From an uncultured Clostridia bacterium (GTDB taxonomy: Bacteria > Bacillota > Clostridia > TANB77 > CAG-508): a stretch of DNA of 35,768 bases. Shown here in pieces: positions 24,401 to 31,873 of the stretch (the stretch's first letter is position 1; each line of letters begins with the position of its first letter). The DNA is taken from positions 1-35,768 of the forward strand of contig CAKPNI010000014.1 in assembly GCA_934168355.1 (NCBI GenBank), written 5' to 3'. Both the position numbers and the translations under genes were made by a program. Below the pieces are notes generated by a model. It saw nothing but the letters and a program-made list of their open reading frames with translations, did no database searches and was not told the origin of the DNA.

Positions 24401-25059
24401 AATAACTTATACCCCTGTCCTTTTCTAGTTTCTATTACATCTCTTAATCCAAATGTTTCTAGCTTAGTTCTTAATCTACTTATATTTACGGTTAAAGCAT
24501 TATCATTTATAAATTCATTGTTGTTCCATAAATCTGTCATTAGGTCATCTCTTGTTACAATTTTGCCTCTATTTGCTAGTAGATATGTAAACACTATCAT
24601 TTCATTTTTGGTTAGTTCCAAATTTTTGTTTTCTTTGCTTAATGTTCCTTTTGATGGATTTACTAAAATATCATCATATTTTAAATCGTCTATTGATTGT
24701 TCTAGCCTTCTAAATATATTTTGTATTCTTAGCAGTAATATTGTTGGATTATATGGTTTTGTTATATAGTCATCTGCTCCATATGATATTGATAGTGCTT
24801 CGTCAATTTCTCCGCTTCTACTTGTTACCATTATTATTGGTACATTTGATTTTTTTCTAATTTCCTTTAGTAGGATTTCTCCGTTTATTTTAGGTAGATT
24901 TATATCTAATAAAATTAGGTCTGCTTTTTCTTTTAATATGTTTTCTTTACTGTTTGTAAAATCTTTTAATATTGTTGCTTCATAGCCTGAATTTTGAAGT
25001 AGTTTTTGAAGTTCTAGGCTTATTGTTGTTTCATCTTCTACTATTAGGATTTTTTTCAT
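24397..25059 (-). CDS. BceR-type OmpR-family response regulator
   Basis: A 220-residue regulator: receiver domain with phospho-acceptor Asp52 (LILLDINLPKING), conserved MVTSR and YITKPY, and a winged-helix DNA-binding domain (ELTKNEMIVFTYLLANRGKI, NVSRLRxKL-like NISRLRTKL). It likely activates the transporter operon by the TTACA-N4-TGTAA box at 18960-18973. A strong ribosome binding site is not obvious (AAGGGAG 9 nt upstream is adequate). Confidence 0.92.
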   Translation of the reverse strand: MKKILIVEDETTISLELQKLLQNSGYEATILKDFTNSKENILKEKADLILLDINLPKINGEILLKEIRKKSNVPIIMVTSRSGEIDEALSISYGADDYITKPYNPTILLLRIQNIFRRLEQSIDDLKYDDILVNPSKGTLSKENKNLELTKNEMIVFTYLLANRGKIVTRDDLMTDLWNNNEFINDNALTVNISRLRTKLETFGLRDVIETRKGQGYKLL

Positions 25060-25089
25060 TTTGATTTTCTCCCTTCTTTGGATATATAT

Positions 25090-25095
25090 ATTATA
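25090..25095 (-). promoter_or_regulatory. Extended -10 promoter of the two-component operon
   Basis: Leftward TATAAT preceded by TG with one base between (TGTTATAAT), an extended -10. No good -35 is seen. Confidence 0.45.
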
Positions 25096-25137
25096 ACATA
25101 TTTTCAGGAGATTTTATATTACAATTTTGAAATATTA

Positions 25138-25174
25138 AATTGGAGATAGTATATAAAATATACCATCTCCAATT
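25138..25174. terminator. Terminator after the MerR remnant
   Basis: A 17-bp stem with one mismatch (25138-25154 with 25158-25174), separating the two-component operon from the decayed MerR locus. Confidence 0.75.
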
Positions 25175-25188
25175 AATATTATATGCAA

Positions 25189-25377
25189 TTATTCTTCAGA
25201 AAAATCTTTTCTTTTTCCATCTTTTATTTCTCCATAAAGCTTTATTTTGTAGTCCAGTCTTTCTAATGTTTCAGTAATATTTTTTTGTTTTTCCACTAAT
25301 TTTTCTCTTTGCTCTTCTAAATATCTTAGTGTGTCTGGTGTTAAATCATATTTTTTACTTACTTCTGCTATTGTCAT
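25189..25377 (-). pseudogene. MerR-family regulator with internal deletion
   Basis: A 62-residue frame starts like a MerR HTH (TIAEVSKKYDLTPDTLRY) and jumps straight to the C-terminal coiled coil (EEQREKLVEKQKNITETLER and LDYKIKLYGE). Full-length relatives have about 60 more residues between these, covering the wing and the rest of the DNA-binding domain. It has a ribosome binding site and an open frame, so a short protein could be made, but it should not bind DNA normally. Only the intact ends are evident. Confidence 0.7.
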
Positions 25378-25389
25378 TTTTTGTTCCTC

Positions 25390-25575
25390 CTATTTATCAA
25401 ATCGCCCACTCTTCATTCCTTCTAAATCCAAAGTTCTATAAGCAAGTCTATTTTTCTTCATGTAAATTGGTGTAAAAAATACATCTAATGCCCCCTTTTG
25501 AAACAATAGCTCTTGTGTAAAGCCTAATTGGAACAATGTACCAAAAAGACCCGGTCCCAACGGTGCATAACGACC
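25390..25575 (-). pseudogene. Unidentified C-terminal gene remnant in frame with the DUF362 stop
   Basis: Directly after the TAG stop of the DUF362 gene the same frame stays open for 61 codons, reading RYAPLGPGLFGTLFQLGFTQ and later DVFFTPIYMKKNRLAYR, and ends TLDLEGMKSGRFDK. It has no start codon context. The composition looks like real protein, so it is probably the 3' end of a deleted gene. I do not recognise the family. Confidence 0.4.
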
Positions 25576-26460
25576 CTAATCAATATTTATCAATTCATAT
25601 TCTCTTGAACCAAATCCAAGCTCACTTGCTGCTTCAATTGTATGAACTCCATTTTGTCTTTCAACTCTTTCAACAAAATGGTCTCTTCCTGGGTCTTTAG
25701 AATTATATACAATATCAATACAAGCTTGGTCAATTGCAATTGGGTCTAGACTTGCAAGAACACCAACATCTTTCATACATGGGTCTTCTGCAACAGCACA
25801 GCAGTCACAATCAACAGACATATTGCACATAACATTTATATAAACAACCTTTCCTTTAAACATATTATGAACTGAAGATGCAGCATCTGCCATAGCTTCT
25901 AGGAATTTGTTTTGTTCAGGTAAATTATCCCATAATTTATTTTGGTCTTTTGTTACACCTGCTGAATGTATCCAAGATTTTCCTTCTGATGAACCACATC
26001 CAATAGATAATTGTTTTAAGGCTCCACCGTATCCTCCCATTGGATGTCCTTTAAAATGTGATAATACAAGTAATGAATCATAGTTTTCAAGATGTCTTCC
26101 AACATAGTTTTTCTTAATTACTTTTCCATTTGGAATATCTAGTTCTAAGTCATTTCCTTCTGAATCCATAATATCAACATTAAAATACTTTGTCCATCCA
26201 TGTTCTACCATTAGTTTTTCGTGCTTTTCTGTTGTATTTCTTGCTCCACCATATGCAGTGTTGCATTCTACAACAGTTCCATTTACTTTTTCTACAATAG
26301 CCTTTACAAATTCAGGTCTTATATAATTTTGATTTCCTTGTTCTCCGGAATGCAATTTAACTGCTACTTTTCCCGGTAAATTCACTCCTAAAGTTTCATA
26401 CATTTTTACTACACTTTCTGGTGTGATTTCTTTTGTAAAATATACTTTTGATTTTTCCAT
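25576..26460 (-). CDS. DUF362 family protein, probable iron-sulfur protein
   Basis: A 294-residue protein of the DUF362 family, frequent in anaerobes. Typical segments are VAVKLHSGEQGNQNYIRPEF, VLSHFKGHPMGGYGGALKQL, IGCGSSEGK, and a cysteine-rich patch CNMSVDCDCC...DPCMKDVG, which suggests a metal or [Fe-S] site. The later ASLDPIAIDQACIDIVY is characteristic. The exact reaction is unknown. ATG 26460 has AAAGGATTG upstream and opens with MEKSKVYFTKE; the frame before it is low-complexity Lys/Leu. A 19-bp hairpin lies in its leader, and a decayed aldo-keto reductase gene precedes it. Confidence 0.88.
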   Translation of the reverse strand: MEKSKVYFTKEITPESVVKMYETLGVNLPGKVAVKLHSGEQGNQNYIRPEFVKAIVEKVNGTVVECNTAYGGARNTTEKHEKLMVEHGWTKYFNVDIMDSEGNDLELDIPNGKVIKKNYVGRHLENYDSLLVLSHFKGHPMGGYGGALKQLSIGCGSSEGKSWIHSAGVTKDQNKLWDNLPEQNKFLEAMADAASSVHNMFKGKVVYINVMCNMSVDCDCCAVAEDPCMKDVGVLASLDPIAIDQACIDIVYNSKDPGRDHFVERVERQNGVHTIEAASELGFGSREYELINID

Positions 26461-26492
26461 TTTTATCAATCCTTTCTTTTTTCTCAATAGCA

Positions 26493-26548
26493 TTTTTTCC
26501 ATTGGGACCGTTTCTTTTCGCGAAATGATACGGTCCCAATGGAAAAAA
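26493..26548. repeat. Perfect 19-bp inverted repeat (REP-like palindrome)
   Basis: TTTTTTCCATTGGGACCGT (26493-26511) and its exact complement (26530-26548) flank an 18-nt loop that holds TTTCGCGAAA-like self-complementarity. Next to it is GAACTGTC...GGGTCC. The GGACCG-TTTCTTTTCG core recurs in degenerate form at 1868-1895, and GGACGGTT/AACCGTCC at 2618-2650. It resembles dispersed palindromic elements of clostridial genomes and may act as terminator or mRNA-stability element. Confidence 0.65.
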
Positions 26549-26567
26549 GAACTGTCTTTACGGGTCC

Positions 26568-26876
26568 TTACCCATTAAAAGCTTCCGCAACTTTTTCTAA
26601 CTCACTTCTAATACTAATATGTTGAGGACAAATCTGCTCACATTTACCACATTTAATACATTCAGCAGCTGATTTTAATCCGTGTCCGCCAACTAGCCAT
26701 CCTATTATCTTCCATTTGCTCAATATTACTCATTCCAGATAATACTGTTATTACCCCATCTAAATTTGCTGCAAATTTAATTGCCCATGATGCAACCGAT
26801 AGATTTTACCATCTATTTGTGGTAATCTCATTAATCCAAATCATAATTTTTTTATTTCTTCTCCTAAATATGACAT
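26568..26876 (-). pseudogene. Aldo/keto reductase (ferredoxin-type) pseudogene
   Basis: ATG 26876 follows a strong AGGAGG. The first codons read MSYLGEEIKKL, then TGA where the family has Gly, then FGLMRLPQIDGK. After a large deletion the sequence resumes in a second frame with ASWAIKFAANLDGVITVLSG and MSNIEQMED. A further shift leads to the C-terminal [4Fe-4S] segment AAECIKCGKCEQICPQHI and a stop at 26568. Premature stop, deletion and frameshifts leave no doubt that it is dead. It was probably the partner of the DUF362 gene. Confidence 0.85.
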
Positions 26877-26952
26877 ATAAAAACCTCCTTGATTTTTTCT
26901 TTATATTATCACTTAGAGTGGACTTAAAGTCAAGGAAATTTTAAAAAATATT

Positions 26953-26986
26953 AAAAAAAGGCCCTCACAAAATGTAGAGCCTCTTT
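26953..26986 (-). terminator. Terminator of the Spo0A-C-like gene
   Basis: An imperfect stem (AAAGAGGCTC with GAGGGCCTTT in the leftward sense) is followed by a run of seven T residues. Confidence 0.6.
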
Positions 26987-26993
26987 GACAATA

Positions 26994-27482
26994 TTAACTT
27001 TCTAACCGAATTTTCTCTGCAATAAAAGCAAGAAATTCTGAATTCGTTGGGCAACTTCTCCCAGAATGCTTTATCATCTCTCTTAATATTTCGTTGTTTT
27101 TCTGGTTCACATATGCAACATTAACAGCATGTCTTACGCATCTTTCTACTCTACTGCCTGTGGTGTCAAAATGCTCAGCAATTTTAGGATACAATGTTTT
27201 AGTTATAGACATTCTTTCAGACTCACTGTTTTTTAACATCATTATAATGCCTAATCTTATGTACCTGAAACCACTCAGACTTGTAGGAATCCCCAAGCTT
27301 ATTAAGAGTTCTGTTACAACCTTTTCAATATCAGGTTTACTTTCTAAACTTACATCCTGATTTTCAGTTACGTCATGCGTCCGGACAGTGCAATTTGCTA
27401 TGAATGCATTGATTTTTTGATTCAACATTGCTACTTCTTTTTGCATTTCCAATAATTCTTTTAATTCTTTGTCGTTCATCAT
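26994..27482 (-). CDS. Stand-alone Spo0A C-terminal-domain DNA-binding protein
   Basis: A 162-residue protein. Residues about 1-45 are a helical, coiled-coil-like segment (KELKELLEMQKEVAMLNQKI). The remainder matches the DNA-binding domain of the sporulation master regulator Spo0A: GIPTSLSGFRYIRLGIIMML, TLYPKIAEHFDTTGSRVERC, RHAVNVAY and the final PTNSEFLAFIAEKIRLES. The phospho-receiver domain is absent, so it cannot be switched by the phosphorelay in the usual way. It could bind 0A-box-like DNA constitutively or compete with Spo0A. Two adjacent ATG codons are possible; GAGAGG precedes them. Confidence 0.88.
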   Translation of the reverse strand: MMNDKELKELLEMQKEVAMLNQKINAFIANCTVRTHDVTENQDVSLESKPDIEKVVTELLISLGIPTSLSGFRYIRLGIIMMLKNSESERMSITKTLYPKIAEHFDTTGSRVERCVRHAVNVAYVNQKNNEILREMIKHSGRSCPTNSEFLAFIAEKIRLES

Positions 27483-27544
27483 ATTGTCCTCTCTTTGTTT
27501 TTTATTTCAGATTTTTCTGACTAAAAATATGATAACATATATTT

Positions 27545-27572
27545 TTGACACTGGCTCTGTTTATTTTACATT
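27545..27572 (+). promoter_or_regulatory. Possible promoter of the polysaccharide deacetylase gene
   Basis: -35 TTGACA (27545-27550), 16-nt spacer, -10 TACATT (27567-27572). The -35 is perfect and the -10 moderate. Confidence 0.4.
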
Positions 27573-27672
27573 TTTTTCCAATTTTTACTTTATATACAAA
27601 TAAGGCATTTTCATAAAACATTTTATGCATTACTCCAATCTTTTTATCATAGAATTTAATGGTGATATGTTT

Positions 27673-28458
27673 ATGAAAATATTTTTTATAAGAAAAAATT
27701 ATATTATAATGCTCATTTTTATTTTAATAATATCTGCATTTTTTATTTTTTTCTTTCAAAACTTCAATTCGTCTTTTGCAATAGAGCTTTCCAAAAATAG
27801 TATTATTTCAGATGATACAATAGCAAAAATTTCTGATTTAACAAAAGGTTCTGAAAAAGTTGCTTTTTTAACTTTTGATGATGGTCCGAATGTTTCTGTT
27901 ACACCTAAAGTTTTAGATATTTTAAAAGACGAAGATGTAAAAGCTTCTTTTTTTGTCATTGGAAAAAATGTTGACAGCCATCCTGAAATTGTAAAACGAG
28001 CCTATGAAGAAGGACATTTCATTGCTAATCATGGATATGACCATAATAATTCCATTTTATATAAAAACAGTGAAAGTTTTATAAATGAAATCAAAAAAAC
28101 TGATTTGGCTATTGGAAACGCAATAGGTGTTCAGGACTATTGTTCACATGTTTTTAGATTTCCGAACGGATTTATGTCTCCTAATAATAAGGCAAAGAAA
28201 AAAGAGGCTGTAAAACTTTTGAAAGATATAAATTATACCTATATTGATTGGAATTGTTTGAATAATGACTCTATAAAAAAATACAGTAATTATCAATTAC
28301 TAAATAATTTGAAAAAGACTTGTAAAGGAAAAGATACTTTGGTTATTTTAATGCATGATACAAAAGACGTTAGTAATTCTTCCAATGTACTTAAGGAATC
28401 CATTCAGTACTTAAAATCTGAGGGATATACTTTTAAAAATTTTTATGATATTCTTTAA
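27673..28458 (+). CDS. Membrane-anchored polysaccharide deacetylase (NodB domain)
   Basis: A 261-residue protein with an N-terminal hydrophobic helix (about 10-29) serving as signal anchor, then a NodB catalytic domain outside the cell. The metal and base residues are visible in VAFLTFDDGPN (Asp-Asp, 67-71) and HGYDHN (His-x3-His), and FRFPNGFMSP is the catalytic loop, where the usual Arg-Pro-Pro is FPN. VILMHDTKDVS contains the last His. Such enzymes deacetylate peptidoglycan GlcNAc or MurNAc (PdaA is needed for spore cortex) or other polysaccharides. ATG 27673 has GGTGA at 7 nt. The exact substrate cannot be told. Confidence 0.9.
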   Translation: MKIFFIRKNYIIMLIFILIISAFFIFFFQNFNSSFAIELSKNSIISDDTIAKISDLTKGSEKVAFLTFDDGPNVSVTPKVLDILKDEDVKASFFVIGKNVDSHPEIVKRAYEEGHFIANHGYDHNNSILYKNSESFINEIKKTDLAIGNAIGVQDYCSHVFRFPNGFMSPNNKAKKKEAVKLLKDINYTYIDWNCLNNDSIKKYSNYQLLNNLKKTCKGKDTLVILMHDTKDVSNSSNVLKESIQYLKSEGYTFKNFYDIL

Positions 28459-28467
28459 AAAAGAAAA

Positions 28468-28502
28468 CTCCTTATTACTTTATACATAATAAGGAGATTT
28501 TT
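28468..28502. terminator. Terminator between deacetylase and DUF2974 genes
   Basis: CTCCTTATTA (28468-28477) and TAATAAGGAG (28487-28496) form a 10-bp perfect stem followed by ATTTTTTT; an A-run on the other side makes it bidirectional. Confidence 0.85.
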
Positions 28503-29603
28503 TTACTTCTTTTTCCCAAATGTAGGTATTTCTTCTACAAAATTATCTTTTGCAACAACAATTAATTTTTTTACTATTTCACTTATCATTTTCTTGCTTT
28601 CTTCATCTAGGTTTTTATAATTTTTAAGCATAATTCCAACATTTTTAAACCACTTTTCTTTAATCTGTACCATACTTTCCGCTTCTGTTGTACTTAAAAT
28701 ATCAAATATCGTATCTATAACAATTTCTCTTTGCTTAGGCTCTACATTATCAAGCCATTGTTTTATTGTTTTATCTACAAATTCACTTCCATTTGTGACT
28801 TCTTTTAAACTTACAACTTTTGTTCCTTGAACTTGCCAACTATATAAATCGTGTTGCATAATTCCCTTTTGCACACTTTTTACAACCGTATACTTTTCTT
28901 CATGATTTAAAAGCCTTCCTATTACAGATGATTGGGGAATATATGTATGAACTTTTTCTATCATTTCTTTATATTCTTTTGTATTTGTTATATCATCTGC
29001 AAATCCCGGCCCATCATTATTGTAGACGTTTGTAATTCTTGGTTTTATATCTTCATCTGCAAAAACAGCAGCATATACAGCTAAATTTCCTCCTTTTGAA
29101 TGTCCACCTATTCTTATATTATTTGGATATTTTTTTGCTATATCATTTATGTATTTTACAGAGTCTAGTTGTGACGCAATATGGCTTTTAAAACTCATGT
29201 TAAAGTCTTCTTTCCAGCCAATTATTGTATTGTCTGTTCCTCTGTATGATATGAATATGGTGTCATCTGGAAGTAATACCGTAATTGCTGAAAATTGTTT
29301 TTCTTGTTCTGGGTCAAATTTGTTTATGAAGTTTGTTGCTATCATTTTTCCAAATCTTTTTGATTGTCCTAAAAGTGGTAGAAGTTCACTATCATCAGGC
29401 CATAATATTTCTAGTTTGTCTTTGTCTGCTTTTTCAAATCTTTTTGATAGTTCTTCTATTGTTAGTTCTTCGTCTTTTTTCATTAGACTTTCAAATGGTA
29501 GGTATGAAAATCTTGCGAGAATTAGGCTGTCTATTTCGTTGAATTCTGATATTTTTAGCTCTAGGTCGCCTCTCCATTTTATATAATCATTTATGTTTGG
29601 CAT
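28503..29603 (-). CDS. DUF2974 (Mbeg1-like) alpha/beta hydrolase
   Basis: A 366-residue lipase-fold protein. The nucleophile elbow GGHSKGG has Ser169, preceded by the lipase-like FISYRGTDNTIIGWKEDF. The later YNNDGPGF and LYSWQV segments are typical of the DUF2974 family. The N-terminus has no signal peptide, so it acts in the cytosol. The last 80 residues are helical. The family's substrate is unknown. GGAAG precedes the ATG, with a TTGCAA-18-TAAAAT promoter upstream. Confidence 0.85.
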   Translation of the reverse strand: MPNINDYIKWRGDLELKISEFNEIDSLILARFSYLPFESLMKKDEELTIEELSKRFEKADKDKLEILWPDDSELLPLLGQSKRFGKMIATNFINKFDPEQEKQFSAITVLLPDDTIFISYRGTDNTIIGWKEDFNMSFKSHIASQLDSVKYINDIAKKYPNNIRIGGHSKGGNLAVYAAVFADEDIKPRITNVYNNDGPGFADDITNTKEYKEMIEKVHTYIPQSSVIGRLLNHEEKYTVVKSVQKGIMQHDLYSWQVQGTKVVSLKEVTNGSEFVDKTIKQWLDNVEPKQREIVIDTIFDILSTTEAESMVQIKEKWFKNVGIMLKNYKNLDEESKKMISEIVKKLIVVAKDNFVEEIPTFGKKK

Positions 29604-29636
29604 ATTAAAACTTCCTTTCGATATTTATTTGTATCC

Positions 29637-29666
29637 ATTTTACCATTTAGTCATTATTTTTTGCAA
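29637..29666 (-). promoter_or_regulatory. Promoter of the DUF2974 gene
   Basis: Leftward -35 TTGCAA (29661-29666), 18-nt spacer, -10 TAAAAT (29637-29642). Confidence 0.55.
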
Positions 29667-29763
29667 GCATATATTTTATTTATTTGAGATATTTTCTAAA
29701 GTTATCACTAAAAACATTATCATAAATTAATCATAATTTTGTATTGATATTTCAGCACTTTAC

Positions 29764-29792
29764 TTGATTTTTCCAATACTTTATGCTAAAAT
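29764..29792 (+). promoter_or_regulatory. Promoter of the ProRS paralogue
   Basis: -35 TTGATT (29764-29769), 17-nt spacer, -10 TAAAAT (29787-29792). The leader is about 40 nt and has no T-box. Confidence 0.6.
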
Positions 29793-29837
29793 GATTACGT
29801 TAACTATCAACAGATTATCAGAAGGAGTGTGATCATT

Positions 29838-31103
29838 ATGAAACTCTCAAGAGGAAATTTTACAACAACACGAGAAAGAATGTCTAACGAATCTCTTTCT
29901 CAGCAGCTTTTGTTTCAGTCTGGTCAGTTGAAACGTTACTCAACAGGTATTTATGGCAAAAATAATATTTTAGTTAAAGCACAAGCCAATATCGAAGAGA
30001 CCATCCGAAACGTTTTAGAGAAATATGACTGCATTGAAATTGTTTTACCTCTTCTCCAGCCACAATCTATTTGGTTAGAATCTGGAAGATGGGATAAATA
30101 CAATAATTCGGGTCAAATGTTTTATTGTGATATGCCTAACGGTACATTCTGTATGGCTCCTACTGCTGAAGAGGCCGTTCTCTCTTTTGTTAGAGACAAT
30201 GTAAACTCTTATAAGCAATTACCTATTAATGTATATCAAATCGGTGCCAAGTTCAGAAATGAACTTCGTTCTCGAGGAGGATTATTAAGAAGTAAGGAAT
30301 TTACAATGATGGATGCATATAGTTTTCATGAGTCACATGAGGACTTAACTAAAGAATATTTTAAAATGCGTCAAGCATATCTTGAAATATTCAGTAGACT
30401 CGGCCTTAAAGTGATTCCAGTTAAAGCCTTGAGTGGAGATATCGGCGGGAACTATTCAGAAGAATTCATGTGTATTGCAGATTCTGGTGAAGACACAATT
30501 TTGGTAAATAAGGACTTTTCTATGGCTTTTAATACTGAAATTTTGGAACTCGAAAATGCAACAGAATTTCTTATGAAAAACTATGGGATTTCCATAGACC
30601 TTGATGAACTTCATGAAGAACATTGCATTGAGCTTGGACATATTTTCCAGCTTGGTCAGAAATATTCCGAAACAATGAATGGTACATTCATTGGTCGTGA
30701 TGGAAAAAGTAACTATTACCATATGGGATGTTATGGTATCGGTGTAAGTAGAACTTTAGCAGCTATTTGTGAGGTTAATTGTGATAATGAAGGTTTAAAG
30801 TGGCCTATTCATATAGCTCCTTACACATTTTACATTGTATCCAATAAAAATCAAACAAATGCAGCCGAAGAATTGTATCAGAATCTTATTGGCAATGGTT
30901 CAAAAGTAATAATTGACGACCGTACAAATGTATCATTTGGAGCCAAAATTAAAGATGCAAAATTATTGGGCATTCCTTACCTTATTATTATTGGTAATTC
31001 TTACTCTGGAGACAATGTTTATGAGGTTGAAGAACGTTTGACAGAAAGAAAATTAAAATTAACTTTTGAGCAGCTCTGTAAACTTGGCACTATTAAAGAT
31101 TGA
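29838..31103 (+). CDS. Prolyl-tRNA synthetase paralogue lacking the editing (INS) domain
   Basis: A 421-residue class II synthetase of bacterial ProRS type. Motif 1 region LKRYSTGIYGK, motif 2 KFRNELRSRGGLLRSKEF, MMDAYSFH, and motif 3 MGCYGIGVSRTLAAICE are all present, followed by an anticodon-binding domain (PYTFYIVSN...VIIDDRTNVSFGAKIKDA). The 150-180-residue INS editing domain found between motifs 2 and 3 in most Firmicutes ProRS is reduced to about 40 residues. Catalytic residues look intact, so it could charge tRNA-Pro or another acceptor without Ala-Pro editing. The housekeeping ProRS should be elsewhere. Its + orientation, lack of T-box and a broken relative 9 kb away suggest transfer. 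ATG 29838 follows GAAGGAG. Confidence 0.88.
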   Translation: MKLSRGNFTTTRERMSNESLSQQLLFQSGQLKRYSTGIYGKNNILVKAQANIEETIRNVLEKYDCIEIVLPLLQPQSIWLESGRWDKYNNSGQMFYCDMPNGTFCMAPTAEEAVLSFVRDNVNSYKQLPINVYQIGAKFRNELRSRGGLLRSKEFTMMDAYSFHESHEDLTKEYFKMRQAYLEIFSRLGLKVIPVKALSGDIGGNYSEEFMCIADSGEDTILVNKDFSMAFNTEILELENATEFLMKNYGISIDLDELHEEHCIELGHIFQLGQKYSETMNGTFIGRDGKSNYYHMGCYGIGVSRTLAAICEVNCDNEGLKWPIHIAPYTFYIVSNKNQTNAAEELYQNLIGNGSKVIIDDRTNVSFGAKIKDAKLLGIPYLIIIGNSYSGDNVYEVEERLTERKLKLTFEQLCKLGTIKD

Positions 31104-31127
31104 TATAACATAAGTGCCATTACACAC

Positions 31128-31157
31128 AAATGCTCCGCTTACTAAGCGGAGCATTTT
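31128..31157. terminator. Terminator after the ProRS paralogue
   Basis: AAATGCTCCGCTT (31128-31140) and its exact complement (31144-31156) form a 13-bp GC-richer stem with a 3-nt loop and a T-run. Confidence 0.85.
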
Positions 31158-31183
31158 ATAATTTTCTATACTTCTATTAAATT

Positions 31184-31867
31184 TTATTCAATATATTTCA
31201 ACTTTATTTGATCTATACTATTATCTTTTACACCAATCAAAGTTAAATAGTTTTCTATGTCTTTATATTTTCCTGTAAATCTTGTTAAAAATTCTTCCAT
31301 ATAATATCTTTGAGGAGTTATTATATTTATAATATTATCATTATATTCTGCGTATTTATTCAAAATTTTACTCATTAATTCTTTTGTAATCATATAATCA
31401 TTTATTATATCTTTATCGCTAACACCAAGCAGTTTTAATATTAAAGCCGTAATTACCCCTGTTCTATCTTTTCCTGCATTACAAAAATATAATATGCCTT
31501 CATTGTCAGCTAATATTTCAAAAAAATCTCGTATTTTTTCATGTAAAGTTAACATGTCAATATATGACTTCGGTACCAAATTTTCTTTTTCGGGTATATC
31601 TCTTCCTACATCTATCTCAATATGATATATTTTAAAATTTTTATTATTTTCAAAAATCGATTGTTTATTTTCGTATTCCTCTCTTGATCTCAAATCTATC
31701 ACAGTATTTATTCCCATTTTTTCCAAATCCAATATATCATTATCCGATAATTTTTTTGGCAAATTGCTTCTAATTATTTTTCCTTGTATCACTTTATTTT
31801 TAGTTCCACTTTTGTACCCACCAATGTCTCTCATATTTTCAATTGATTTTTCAAAATATCTAATCAT
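31184..31867 (-). CDS. Tyrosine/serine protein phosphatase (Y_phosphatase3 type)
   Basis: A 227-residue dual-specificity-like phosphatase. The P-loop is YFCNAGKDRTGV with nucleophile Cys129 and Arg135 (Cx5R). The N-terminus has NMRDIGGYKSG and GKIIRSNLP, and INTVIDLRSREEYE forms the expected strand. It belongs to the bacterial PTP group that includes lipid- and protein-tyrosine phosphatases (LipA/IphP-like). AAAGGT at 12 nt and the 6-nt spacing from the preceding kinase-like gene show one operon, suggesting paired phosphorylation and dephosphorylation. Confidence 0.9.
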   Translation of the reverse strand: MIRYFEKSIENMRDIGGYKSGTKNKVIQGKIIRSNLPKKLSDNDILDLEKMGINTVIDLRSREEYENKQSIFENNKNFKIYHIEIDVGRDIPEKENLVPKSYIDMLTLHEKIRDFFEILADNEGILYFCNAGKDRTGVITALILKLLGVSDKDIINDYMITKELMSKILNKYAEYNDNIINIITPQRYYMEEFLTRFTGKYKDIENYLTLIGVKDNSIDQIKLKYIE

Positions 31868-31873
31868 ATTAAT

